A DNA stretch of 64,000 nt from Acidimicrobiales bacterium. GTDB lineage: Bacteria; Actinomycetota; Acidimicrobiia; Acidimicrobiales; SZUA-35. The first letter of the stretch is position 1; each line of letters opens with the position of its first letter. The notes beneath the pieces were generated by a model. That model searched no databases, was not told where the DNA came from, and saw only the letters and a program-made list of their open reading frames with translations. The DNA lies in assembly GCA_028285495.1 (NCBI GenBank), contig JANQPB010000006.1, forward strand, positions 124,001 to 188,000. Reading direction: 5' to 3'. Below, piece after piece: positions 25,463 through 40,061 of this stretch. A program made the translations under genes and the position numbers.

Positions 25463-25478
25463 TCTGACTCTAGTCAGA
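25463..25478. promoter_or_regulatory. MarR-type operator over a leaderless -10
   Basis: TCTGACT-CT-AGTCAGA is a perfect 7-bp inverted repeat just before ATG 25460. On the minus strand its core contains TAGAGT (25472-25467), 6 nt before the ATG, a good leaderless -10 hexamer. Binding of the MarR dimer here would block RNA polymerase. MarR sites are usually 16-20 bp palindromes, which fits. Confidence 0.75.
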
Positions 25479-25499
25479 TAATTCGACTCCGGCCACCGA

Positions 25500-26981
25500 T
25501 CACCAGCCGGGCGGGGCGACGAAACCGCCGGTGAGCTCCTCGATCAGCCGGGCGACGCCGAGCGTCGTCCGGTCCTCCAGGAACGGGCCGACCGCCTGCA
25601 GCCCGATCGGCAGGCCCGTCGAGTGCAGGCCGATCGGGACCGCCGTCGCCGGCAGGTAGACGACCCCGAACAGACCCATCCAGCGCATCTGGTCCGTGTA
25701 GGCCCTCGTCTCCCCGGCCACCTCGATCGTCCGCTCGGTCATCGGGTTGGAGTGGTCGTGGGCGATGGCCACCGTCGGCGAGATCGGGGCGAGCACGATG
25801 TCCCAGCGACCGAAGAACTCGCGCCACCTGGCCCGCATCTGGAGCCGGCGCTCGTTGGCGGTCAGCCACTCGCGGTGCCGGATCGTCGCTCCCTCGATGC
25901 CGAGGCCGCCTGGCAGGGCGCCGTCGGCCGCCAGCCTGGCCGCCATCTCCTCGATCTCCCCTCGGGTGTAGCCACCGCACATCGCCCCGCCGAGCAGGGT
26001 GAGGAAGGTGGCGTCGGCCTTGGCGAAGTCGAACCCGTCCGGCCTGGCGTCGGTGTCGACGACGGCGCCCCGGTCGGCCAGGCCATCGGCGACGCCGAGG
26101 ATGGCCCGCTCGATCTCGGGGTCGACCGGGCAGTAGGGGTCGGTCGCCAACACCGCCACCCGCAGCCCGTCGGCCCGCCCGCTCGGCAGCTGGGCCCGGG
26201 CCGGCGGCAGCTCGAGCGCCCAGGCGCCAGCGTGCCAGTCGTCCGGGCCGGCGAGGAGGTCGAGTCCGAGCTCGCAGTCGTCGACGGTCCGAGCCATCGG
26301 GCCGATGACGGCGATGTCGGCCTGGGTCAGCGTGCCCGGCGGGCCGGGGATCTGGCCCCGGCCCGAGACCACGCCGTAGCTCGGCTTGTGACCGACCACG
26401 CCACACATCGCCGCCGGGTTCCGGATCGAGCCGGCGATGTCGCTGCCGATCTCGATCGGGCTGAACCCGGCGGCCAGGGACCCGGCGGAGCCACCCGAGC
26501 TACCGCCGACGCTGCGGCCGGTGTCCCACGGGTTGTTGGACGTGCCGAAGACCTCGTTGAAGCTCTGGACGTCACCGGCGTACAGGGGGAGGTTCGTCTT
26601 GGCGTAGATCACGGCCCCGGCCGCCCGCAGCCGGGCCACCGACACGGCGTCGACGGGGGCGACGAAGTCGGACAGCTCCGGGGCACCGGAGGTGGTGCGA
26701 ACCCCCTCGACCATCAGGGAGTCCTTGATCGTGACCGGAACGCCGGCCAGGGGACCGGGGTCGGGGGCAGACGGGTCGTCGAGCGCGTCGTCGATCGCCG
26801 ATGCCGTTGCCCGAGCCCGCTCGACGTCGAGCGTCACCACCACGTTGATCTCGGGGTTGCGGCGCTCGACCCGGGCGACGGCGGCGTCGAGCGCCTCGAC
26901 GGCCGAGACCCGGCGGTCGCGGATGGCGGCGGCCACCTCCGTGGTGGAGCGATAGGCGAGGTCGGTCAACTCGTCGGCCAT
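25500..26981 (-). CDS. Amidase-signature hydrolase
   Basis: 493 residues from ATG 26981 (MADELTDLAYRSTTEVAAAI); the longer track ORF runs through the opposite strand of psuG. The amidase-signature triad is present: Lys in VTIKDSLM, Ser in GGSSGGSAGSLAAGF, and the nucleophile Ser in IGSDIAGSIRNPA. Hydrolyses an amide, such as an aryl or acyl amide or a glutamyl-tRNA-type substrate; no GatB or GatC is adjacent, so a stand-alone amidase is inferred. TAGGGT (26995-26990) lies 8 nt before the ATG. Same strand as, and 40 bp upstream of, the MarR-GNAT gene, with the operator in between. Confidence 0.9.
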   Translation of the reverse strand: MADELTDLAYRSTTEVAAAIRDRRVSAVEALDAAVARVERRNPEINVVVTLDVERARATASAIDDALDDPSAPDPGPLAGVPVTIKDSLMVEGVRTTSGAPELSDFVAPVDAVSVARLRAAGAVIYAKTNLPLYAGDVQSFNEVFGTSNNPWDTGRSVGGSSGGSAGSLAAGFSPIEIGSDIAGSIRNPAAMCGVVGHKPSYGVVSGRGQIPGPPGTLTQADIAVIGPMARTVDDCELGLDLLAGPDDWHAGAWALELPPARAQLPSGRADGLRVAVLATDPYCPVDPEIERAILGVADGLADRGAVVDTDARPDGFDFAKADATFLTLLGGAMCGGYTRGEIEEMAARLAADGALPGGLGIEGATIRHREWLTANERRLQMRARWREFFGRWDIVLAPISPTVAIAHDHSNPMTERTIEVAGETRAYTDQMRWMGLFGVVYLPATAVPIGLHSTGLPIGLQAVGPFLEDRTTLGVARLIEELTGGFVAPPGW

Positions 26982-27084
26982 GGTCGCCGACCCTAGCGCC
27001 GGCGGGAAACGGGGGGCGAGCGCCGTCCCGGGCCGGGCCGGCCCGGGGCCGCTCCGGGTCGCACCGACGGGCGCCGAACACCGA

Positions 27085-27090
27085 TAGGGT
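27085..27090 (+). promoter_or_regulatory. Candidate -10 hexamer TAGGGT
   Basis: TAGGGT on the plus strand, 80 nt before the lipoprotein ATG; the opposite TAGGGT at 26995-26990 serves the amidase gene. The pair defines a divergent promoter region of about 95 bp. No -35 was recognised. Confidence 0.35.
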
Positions 27091-27170
27091 CGGCTGACAT
27101 CGTTGGCCACCCGGGGGAGGGGTGGACCGGCGGGCGACACCGGCCCGTCCTCGTGCCCCAAGGAGAACCC

Positions 27171-27479
27171 ATGTTGCGACAATGGCTCGTACCGGTGCTT
27201 GCCGGGCTCCTGCTGCTGGTCGGCTGTGCCGACCGGCCGTCGCCCGACGCCCTGGCCGATGCCATCGCCAACGCCGCCGCCGCCGACCCGACGGTCGACC
27301 TGACGCCCGAGCAGGCGTCGTGCATTGCCAACCGCCTGCTCGACAGCGGCCTCTCCGACACGACCCTCGAGGGCCTGACCGAGGACTTCGACAACCCCGA
27401 GGTGCTCTCGGCCGAGGTCGACCAGGTCGAGCCGACGGTGGCCGAGGCGGCCGCCGCCTGCGTCGTCGCCGATGAGTGA
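27171..27479 (+). CDS. Small putative lipoprotein
   Basis: 102 residues from ATG 27171 with AAGGAG upstream. The signal peptide LVPVLAGLLLLVGC ends in a lipobox (LVGC), so the mature protein should be lipid-anchored outside the membrane. The mature part is acidic with two Cys (QASCIANRL and AAACVVADE) that could form a disulphide. The helical pattern resembles small actinobacterial DUF lipoproteins, but I do not recognise the family. Its stop overlaps the psuG start by 8 bp (ATGAGTGA). Confidence 0.8.
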   Translation: MLRQWLVPVLAGLLLLVGCADRPSPDALADAIANAAAADPTVDLTPEQASCIANRLLDSGLSDTTLEGLTEDFDNPEVLSAEVDQVEPTVAEAAAACVVADE

Positions 27480-28539
27480 CACCGGCCCGGGCCCGACACA
27501 CAGCCCGGCCTCAGGCCGGGGCCCGGGATACAGCCCGGCCTCAGGCCGGGGCCCGGGATACAGCCCGGCCTCAGGCCGGGGCCCGAGATACAGCCCGGCC
27601 TCAGGCCGGGGCCCGAGATACAGCCCGGCCTCAGGCCGGGGCCCGAGATACAGCCAGGCCGTCGCCGAGGCCACGAGCGCCGGGACCCCCGTCGTCGCCC
27701 TCGAGACCACGATCTTCTCCGAGCTGGGTCTGCCCGGCCCGTCGAACCGCGAGGCCCTCGACCGGGTCACGGCGGCCATCGAGGCCGGCGGGGCGGTACC
27801 GGCCCTGACCGCCGTGCTCGACGGGCAGCTCCGCATCGGGCTCGACGTGGCCGAGCACGCTCGCATCTGCGGGCCGGCCCGCAAGGTGGCGGCTCGCGAT
27901 CTGCCCGTGGCCATGGCCGGAGGCTGGGACTACGGGGCCACGACCGTGTCGGCGTCGGTCACCCTGGCCGCCGCCGCCGGGATCCCGGTGTTCGCCACCG
28001 GCGGCATCGGCGGCGTCCACCGGGGCTGGGCCACGACCGGCGACGTCAGCGCCGACCTCCCGGCCCTGGCCCGCCACCCGGTGATCACCGTGACCGCCGG
28101 GGCCAAGGTCTTCCTCGACCTGGCGGCCACCGTCGAGTACCTCGAGACGGCCTCGGTCCCGGTGCTCGGCTGGCGCTGCGATCGCTTCCCCGCCTTCCAT
28201 GCCCCCACCTCCGATGTGGCGCTCACCACCAGAGTCGAGTCGGCCGAGGAGGTTGCGGGCATCGCCCGGGCCCACTGGGCGATCGGCGGCGGCGGGATCG
28301 TCGTCGCCGCCCCGGTGCCCGAGGCCGACGCCATCCCGCTCGACGAGCTCACCGACCTGGTCGACCGGGCGCTGGCCGAGGTCGGCGAGGTCTCGGGACC
28401 GGCGGTCACCCCCGAGGTCCTCGGCCGGCTCGGCGCGCTCAGCGGCGGCCGGACCGTCGCCGCCAACCTGGCCCTGGCCGAGCACAACGCAGCCGTGGCG
28501 GCCGAGATCGCCGGGGCGCTGGCCTCCGTCGGCCCGTGA
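27472..28539 (+). CDS. psuG: Pseudouridine-5'-phosphate glycosidase with N-terminal repeat extension
   Basis: 355 residues, about 50 longer than usual. The catalytic domain begins at SQAVAEATSAGTPVVALETTIFSELGLPGPSN, followed by GATTVSASVTLAAAAGIPVFATGGIGGVHRG and PVLGWRCDRFPAF, all diagnostic for the PsuG/IndA family. It reversibly splits pseudouridine 5'-phosphate into uracil and ribose 5-phosphate; no kinase PsuK is adjacent. Before it are five copies of a 10-residue unit (YSPASGRGP[GR]) encoded by 30-bp tandem repeats. No start codon exists between the repeats and the domain, so the repeats are translated or the start lies within them. Overlaps the lipoprotein and the next gene. Confidence 0.9.
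   Translation: MSDTGPGPTHSPASGRGPGYSPASGRGPGYSPASGRGPRYSPASGRGPRYSPASGRGPRYSQAVAEATSAGTPVVALETTIFSELGLPGPSNREALDRVTAAIEAGGAVPALTAVLDGQLRIGLDVAEHARICGPARKVAARDLPVAMAGGWDYGATTVSASVTLAAAAGIPVFATGGIGGVHRGWATTGDVSADLPALARHPVITVTAGAKVFLDLAATVEYLETASVPVLGWRCDRFPAFHAPTSDVALTTRVESAEEVAGIARAHWAIGGGGIVVAAPVPEADAIPLDELTDLVDRALAEVGEVSGPAVTPEVLGRLGALSGGRTVAANLALAEHNAAVAAEIAGALASVGP
27501..27650 (+). repeat. Five 30-bp tandem repeats inside psuG
   Basis: Unit CAGCCCGGCCTCAGGCCGGGGCCCGRGATA, five copies in exact 30-bp register from 27501 to 27650 and a partial unit after. Each holds the palindrome CCCGGCCT-C-AGGCCGGG (8-bp arms). Only G/A at one position and the last bases vary, indicating recent expansion. 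The unit is a multiple of three, so copy change keeps the frame. Confidence 0.95.
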
Positions 28540-29132
28540 CCCGGTTCGGGCGGCCGACGGTCGGCGACGTCGCGCTCGGGGCGTGGGATCGCTGGCAGCG
28601 GGTGGCGGCGATCCGAAGCGGCTCGCGCCGGGCCGCCCGATTCGCCGCCTTCGGGCCCGGCTCGGTCGTCTGCTTCCCCCCGGCCGCGCTCTACGGCGAG
28701 CGAGCCATCCACGTCGGTCGGGACGTGCTGATCGGGCCCCGGGTGGCGCTGTCGGCCGGCATGGAGCCGTCGCAGCAGCTGATCAGCGACGAGATCGTCC
28801 GCATCGGCGACCGCTGCCTGATCGGTCGTGGCTCGAGCATCGTCGCCCACTTCAGCGTGACGATCGGCCAGGACGTGTTCTTCGGGCCGAACGTCTACGT
28901 CACCGACCAGAACCACGCCGTCGAGCGGGCGGACGTGCCGATCGGCCTGCAGGCCGAGCCCGAGCGGCCGGTGGTGATCGGCGACGGGTCCTGGCTCGGG
29001 ACCAACGTCGTGGTGCTGCCCGGGGTCACGATCGGTCGGCAGGTGGCCGTCGGGGCCGGGTCGGTCGTGACCGCCGACCTCCCGGACCACACCGTGGCGG
29101 CCGGCGCCCCCGCCCGCGCCCTTCGACGCTGA
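28536..29132 (+). CDS. Left-handed beta-helix (hexapeptide) acyltransferase
   Basis: 198 residues. Hexapeptide repeats are visible along the C-terminal half (IGDRCLIGRGSSIVAHFSVTIGQDVFFGPN, VIGDGSWLGTNVVVLPGVTIGRQVAVGAGSVV), with the catalytic-type His in TDQNHAV and an end APARALR typical of maltose/galactoside acetyltransferase relatives. The acceptor is unknown; a sugar or cell-surface substrate is plausible. GTG start overlaps the psuG stop (GTGA), so it is coupled to psuG. Confidence 0.88.
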   Translation: MTRFGRPTVGDVALGAWDRWQRVAAIRSGSRRAARFAAFGPGSVVCFPPAALYGERAIHVGRDVLIGPRVALSAGMEPSQQLISDEIVRIGDRCLIGRGSSIVAHFSVTIGQDVFFGPNVYVTDQNHAVERADVPIGLQAEPERPVVIGDGSWLGTNVVVLPGVTIGRQVAVGAGSVVTADLPDHTVAAGAPARALRR

Positions 29133-29161
29133 CCGGACCCCCGCCGGCCGAGGCCCGTCAC

Positions 29162-29221
29162 GATCGTCACCCGGCGGTCGACCCCGGGTCATGATCGTCA
29201 CCCGGCGGTTGACCCCGGTGG
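29162..29221. repeat. 31-bp tandem duplication between convergent genes
   Basis: GATCGTCACCCGGCGGT is repeated at 29162 and 29193 as part of a 31-bp unit, with a few changes in the second copy (GGTTGACCCCGGTGG). It lies between the acyltransferase stop and the zinc peptidase stop. No coding frame is likely. Confidence 0.75.
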
Positions 29222-29250
29222 GCCGAGGCACCGGCCGGGCTCGACGTCGA

Positions 29251-30234
29251 TCAGGGGTTGTCGACCGCGAACGGGTCGCACTGCTCGGGGTCGCCGGTCT
29301 CGAAGCCGAGGGTGAACCACCGCTGACGCTGCTCGGAGGTGCCGTGGGTGAACTTGTGGGGCTCGACCCGAGCGCCGACGGACTCGGCGATCCGGTCGTC
29401 GCCGACCGATGCGGCGGCGGCGAGGCCCTCGCGGATGTCGCCGGCCTCGATGATCGGCACCCCGCTCACCCGGGTCAGCCGCTGGCTGGCCGAGAAGCCC
29501 CACACGCCGGCCAGGCAGTCGGCCTGGAGCTCCTGGCGGACCGAGTACTCGTTCCGGTTGCCGGGATCCTGGGCCTGGGCCTGACGGACGGCCTCGCTGA
29601 TCCCGGTGATCGACTGGATGTGGTGCCCGATCTCGTGGGCGATCACGTAGGCCTGGGCGAAGTCGCCGGGGGCGCCGAAGCGGCGAGCGAGCTCGTCGTA
29701 GAAGCCGAGGTCGATGTAGACCTGATTGTCACCGGGGGCCGGGCAGTAGAACGGGCCAACGGCGGAGCTGGCCTGACCGCAGCCGGTGTTGACGACGTCT
29801 TCGAAGATGACGAGGGTCGTCGGCTCGTACAGCTGCCCGGCCTCCTCGAAGTAGCGGTCCCACGTGTCCTGGATGTCGAACATCAGGAACTCGAGGCACT
29901 CGACGACGTCGTCGTCGCAGCTCGCCAGGCCGGTCGCCTGCTCGGCCCCGAGGTCCGCCTCCTGCTCGGCGGGATCGACTGCGGCGACCGAGCCGTCGAA
30001 TGGGGTCTGCTGGGTGTCGAGGCCGAAGCCGCTGCCGTCGCCGGTCAGCGCCGGGACCCCGCAGAAGGCTGCGAGCAGTGCGAGCAGCAGCGCACCACCA
30101 CCGCCGACGGCGACGCCGCCACCGCGACGACCGCCACTGCGTCGACCGCCGCCGGTCCGACGGCGGCGGGAGCCGCGCCGGTCGTCGACGTATTTCGCGC
30201 CGCGCTGCGCCGTTTCCCGATCGTACCGGACCAT
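29251..30234 (-). CDS. Neutral zinc metallopeptidase (YpfJ-like), membrane anchored
   Basis: 327 residues from ATG 30234 (AGGGAG 5 nt upstream; GTG 30240 is two codons earlier). An Arg/Gly-rich cytoplasmic head (SRRRRTGGGRRSGGRRGG) is followed by one membrane helix GGALLLALLAAFCGVP and an outer domain. Zinc site HEIGHHIQ with the third ligand in RQELQADCLAGVW identifies the neutral zinc metallopeptidase family (DUF457/YpfJ). The Gly and Arg-rich head is typical. Substrate unknown. No signal of an operon partner; 133 bp upstream is the Glu-dehydrogenase-like stop. Confidence 0.9.
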   Translation of the reverse strand: MVRYDRETAQRGAKYVDDRRGSRRRRTGGGRRSGGRRGGGVAVGGGGALLLALLAAFCGVPALTGDGSGFGLDTQQTPFDGSVAAVDPAEQEADLGAEQATGLASCDDDVVECLEFLMFDIQDTWDRYFEEAGQLYEPTTLVIFEDVVNTGCGQASSAVGPFYCPAPGDNQVYIDLGFYDELARRFGAPGDFAQAYVIAHEIGHHIQSITGISEAVRQAQAQDPGNRNEYSVRQELQADCLAGVWGFSASQRLTRVSGVPIIEAGDIREGLAAAASVGDDRIAESVGARVEPHKFTHGTSEQRQRWFTLGFETGDPEQCDPFAVDNP

Positions 30235-30367
30235 CGCCACTCCCTGTTCGTCCGGCGATCCATGCTACCGGGTGGCATCGGACCCGTCCGCTTCGACCGC
30301 GAGTCGCACACCACCGCCGACGGCCACGAGCGACGGTTGCCCGGCGCCGCCCAGGGGCCGGATGCGC

Positions 30368-31288
30368 TCAGGCCGCCAGGGGACGGCCGAAGGGCAGCTT
30401 CGGCTGCCAGCCGGCCATGAAGGCCTCGGCCCGGTAGCACGCGCCGAGCAGGGGACCGTCGTCGTGGCCGCCGACGTCGGCCAGGATCTGCACGACCCGA
30501 TCGACGATCTCGGCCAGCACCGCCGACTCGTCGCCCGGCAGGTAGCCGGCGACGAGTGCGCCGCCGGCGGAGACGAAGTCGGGGATCACGACGACGTCGT
30601 CCCGCTTGAGCAGGGTTGCCACCGCCTTGGTGGTGAACGGGATCGGCCCCCAGGGCACCAGGGCGCCGGCCCGGACGTGGTCAGCCCCCTGATGGGTCAG
30701 AGTGCCTGGCTTGGAGCCGGCGACGATCACGTCGGCGTCGGCGCCCCAGATCATCCAGGGCTTGGTGTCGAGATCGGGGACCTCGACCAGTTCGCCCCCG
30801 GCATCGATCACCGCCGAGGCGAGACCGGAGGGGGCCGGTCCTGCGGCGGTCTGCTCGATCGCCACCCGCTTGCCGGCAAGCGAGCCGCCGACGGCCCAGC
30901 TGGCGGCGGCGACGATCCCGGCGACCAGCGCCCGATCGGAGCCGGCGAGCGGCCCTGCGTCCGCAGCCTCCAGCAGCGGGGCGAGCTCGTCGGCGCCGAC
31001 CCCCTTGCCAGGGTAGAGGTGGAGCTCACCCGAGGTCGCCAGCGGCTCCAGCTCGGCCATGGCCGCCTCGAGGGCGGGGCCGGTGGCGTCGCCCTCGGCG
31101 TTGACCCCGGCCGATGCCCCCGACCGCTCGAGCTCGTGGATGGCGAAGGTGTAGGTGGCCGATCGGGCCAGGTCGCCGGCGCTGCTCTGCAGGATCTTGC
31201 GGGCCCGCCGGACGACACCGGCGGCCGGAGCGTCGGCGAAGTCACGCACGACGAAGGCATCGGTCGACTCGAGTTTGATCAGGGCCAT
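30368..31288 (-). CDS. Glu/Leu/Phe/Val dehydrogenase-like protein, degenerate
   Basis: 306 residues from ATG 31288 (MALIKLESTDAFVVRDFADAPAAG), with GAGG about 10 nt upstream. The C-terminal half matches the NAD-domain end of ELFV dehydrogenases: ADVIVAGSKPGTLTHQGADHVRAGALVPWGPIPFTTKAVA and VVVIPDFVSAGGALVAGYL. The nucleotide-binding glycine motif is altered (VAIEQTAAGPAPSGL rather than GxGxxG), and the catalytic Lys region of the N-terminal half is not evident; length is about 100 residues short. So it may bind a ligand or be a diverged enzyme. Downstream of hppA behind a strong terminator. Confidence 0.55.
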   Translation of the reverse strand: MALIKLESTDAFVVRDFADAPAAGVVRRARKILQSSAGDLARSATYTFAIHELERSGASAGVNAEGDATGPALEAAMAELEPLATSGELHLYPGKGVGADELAPLLEAADAGPLAGSDRALVAGIVAAASWAVGGSLAGKRVAIEQTAAGPAPSGLASAVIDAGGELVEVPDLDTKPWMIWGADADVIVAGSKPGTLTHQGADHVRAGALVPWGPIPFTTKAVATLLKRDDVVVIPDFVSAGGALVAGYLPGDESAVLAEIVDRVVQILADVGGHDDGPLLGACYRAEAFMAGWQPKLPFGRPLAA

Positions 31289-31380
31289 CGGTGCTCGACC
31301 TCGCTTCGTTGCTGACTCGCTGGCGGCGCCCGCAGCTCGCAGGCGCCGGCGACGTGGTGGCGCCAGTGTGGCAAAGCGGC

Positions 31381-31406
31381 GGGGCCGGAGCGAGTGCTCC
31401 GGCCCC
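31381..31406. terminator. Strong hairpin terminator after hppA
   Basis: GGGGCCGGAGC-GAGT-GCTCCGGCCCC is a perfect 11-bp stem with a 4-nt loop, placed 23 bp past the hppA stop on the minus strand and before the downstream dehydrogenase-like gene. A short T-containing run (GCCGCTTTGCC) follows on that strand. Confidence 0.85.
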
Positions 31407-31428
31407 GTGCAGTCGTCTCGCTCGCTTC

Positions 31429-33576
<2,148 letters not shown>

Positions 33577-33647
33577 GGGAATTCCTCCACTCTCGTGTCG
33601 ACCGTGCTGTCTAGCCCGCGCCTGAGCGGTGAAACGGCGACCGTGAG

Positions 33648-33676
33648 ACGGTAGTTGCCCCCTCAGCCGACAGCAA
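33648..33676 (-). promoter_or_regulatory. Candidate hppA promoter
   Basis: On the minus strand TTGCTG (33676-33671), 17-nt spacer and TACCGT (33653-33648) lie about 70 nt before the hppA GTG. The match to -35 is weak. Confidence 0.35.
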
Positions 33677-33771
33677 CAACCGTCGACCTATTGCCACGAA
33701 TTGCCCAACGGCCGTCCCCGGCGCCCCTGGGCCGCCCGAATCAGGCGGTGGCGGCCTGGGGCCGGCGGCCC

Positions 33772-35136
33772 TCAGTCCGCGGCCTGCCAGGCGGCCCCGA
33801 GCGCCCGGCCGAGGTGGGTGATGTCGGCCACACCGGCGGTCTCGCGGGCGCTGTGCATGGCCAGCTGGGGGGCACCGAGGTCGACCGTCGACACCCCGAG
33901 CCTGGCGGCGGTGATCGGCCCGATCGTGGAGCCGCATGGCAGGTCGTTCCGGTGGATGTAGTACTGCAGGGGCACGCCGGCGTCGTGGCAGGCGGCGACG
34001 ACGAAGGCCTCGCTCTCGGCGTCGGTGGCGTAGCGCTGGTTGGCGTTGCGCTTGATGACCACGCCCCGATTGAGGGCGATGCGGTGCGACGGCTCGTGGC
34101 GGTCCGGATAGTTGGGATGGGTGGCGTGGGCCCCGTCGGCCGAGACGACGATCGAGCGGTGGAGTGCGGCGAGGAACTCGGACCGGGAGGCCGATTCGGC
34201 GGCGGCGATGCGCTCCATGGTCGACACCAGGAGGCTGCCGGCGGCCCCGGTCGCGGTCGACGAGCCGATCTCCTCGTGGTCGTAGAGGGCGAGCAGCGGC
34301 GTGCGGGCGAGGTCGGCGCCACCGGTGGCCACGTCGGCCAGCGCCCGGACCCCGCAGAACGTCGACAGGAGGTTGTCGATGCGGCCGGAGGAGAAGAGGT
34401 CGCCGTCGAGCCCGATCACCGACGGGGGTTGGGTGTCGAAGGCCATGAGATCCCAGGCCAGGACCCGGTCGGGCTCGACCCCGAGCAGGCCGGCGACGTG
34501 GGAGCGGACCCGGCCGGCCTCATCGGCTCCGTCGGCTGTGGCGCCGGCATCGTCGCCGTCCGGTCCGGCCAGCGCCCACATCGGGGCGAGATGGCGTTGC
34601 GGGTCGAGCTTCAGCCCCGACGTGACGACCTCGCGATCGAGGTGGATCGCCAGCTGGGGCACGAGCAGGATCGGTCTGTCGTCGAGCACGAGCCTCGTCT
34701 CGACACCACCGTCGCCCCGGACCGACACCCGGCCGGCCAGGCCGAGGCCCCGATCGAGCCACGAGTTGAGGAGGACGCCGCCGTAGATCTCGACGCCGAC
34801 CTGGTGGACGCCGGCCGACGTCACGTCCGGCCTGGTCTTGACCCGGAGGTTCGGACTGTCGGTGTGGGCCCCGACGACGCAGAAGCCGCGGTGCTCGGGC
34901 TGCTGGATCCAGGCCAGGAGCATCCCGCCCCGGACGAGCATCCTCGGCCCGGGGGTGCCGGGCAGCTCGCCGGCGCCGTCGACCTCCTGGAAGCCGGCTT
35001 CGGCCAGGAGCGTGCGGCTCCGCTCGACGGCGTGGTAGGGGGTCGGTGAGGCACCGAGGTCGGCCAGCACGTCGGCCGCCAGGGTCGGGAGGGGCGGGTG
35101 ATCGGGCGCCATCGACTCGGTCATGGCGCCCATCAT
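33772..35136 (-). CDS. M18-family aminopeptidase
   Basis: 454 residues. Metal-site stretches: VVGAHTDSPNLRVK, FSSGRIDNLLS, LALYDHEEIGSST, and the C-terminal DLPCGSTIGPITAARLGVSTVDLGAPQLAMHSARE. These identify the tetrahedral M18 aminopeptidases (acidic-residue or broad N-terminal cleavage, Zn or Co), acting in the cytoplasm on peptides. Two ATG starts are near: 35136 (MMGAMTESM) and 35124 (MTESM). No clear RBS for either. Transcribed away from gltB. The C-terminus is separated from the hppA start by 195 bp. Confidence 0.92.
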   Translation of the reverse strand: MMGAMTESMAPDHPPLPTLAADVLADLGASPTPYHAVERSRTLLAEAGFQEVDGAGELPGTPGPRMLVRGGMLLAWIQQPEHRGFCVVGAHTDSPNLRVKTRPDVTSAGVHQVGVEIYGGVLLNSWLDRGLGLAGRVSVRGDGGVETRLVLDDRPILLVPQLAIHLDREVVTSGLKLDPQRHLAPMWALAGPDGDDAGATADGADEAGRVRSHVAGLLGVEPDRVLAWDLMAFDTQPPSVIGLDGDLFSSGRIDNLLSTFCGVRALADVATGGADLARTPLLALYDHEEIGSSTATGAAGSLLVSTMERIAAAESASRSEFLAALHRSIVVSADGAHATHPNYPDRHEPSHRIALNRGVVIKRNANQRYATDAESEAFVVAACHDAGVPLQYYIHRNDLPCGSTIGPITAARLGVSTVDLGAPQLAMHSARETAGVADITHLGRALGAAWQAAD

Positions 35137-35516
35137 GCCCCGACCGGACCGCCGTCACCGCCCCCGGTCGGCACGAGGCCGCCGTGGGCTGACGCACCGT
35201 TCGTCTCACCGTGGGTGGTGCCACAACCGCGGAGACATCGGCTCGCGGGGGGTTGACTCGCCTGATCATCGTTCCGAGCGATTCGATTGGATCAGCAACC
35301 GCTAGCTCAGATATGGTTGAGCCTTCAGCTCGTGGGGCTGTCGACCCACCCGCGGTACGGGGTCCCTTCGAGCGTCGTGAACGCAGTAGGCGCGGACAAC
35401 GTCGTCCCGACCCTTGGTCCGCGAGTTCGCGCCCGACCGACCGGGTTCGGGCGACCTCACGTGGCCAACGGGCCATCCCAGCCGACTCGGCGGGATCGAG
35501 CGACATTGGAGCACAC
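35137..35516 (+). promoter_or_regulatory. 380-bp gltB upstream region with structured leader
   Basis: No convincing gene; the 77-residue ORF at 35287 overlaps the real gltB start and lacks family features. It holds a lower-GC patch (35270-35330) with TTGGAT (35287), a 17-nt spacer and GATATG (35310), a weak promoter candidate. Further on, CGCGGAC (35391) pairs exactly with GTCCGCG (35417-35423), and within its loop GTCG-TCC-CGAC forms a nested hairpin. This could be a regulatory leader, but no known riboswitch class was recognised. Confidence 0.4.

Positions 35517-40053
<4,537 letters not shown>

Positions 40054-40061
<8 letters not shown>

Noticed and set aside
25500-27914. 804-residue ORF as one protein
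   Set aside because: Residues before MADELTDLAY read the opposite strand of psuG and its repeats; the amidase starts at 26981.
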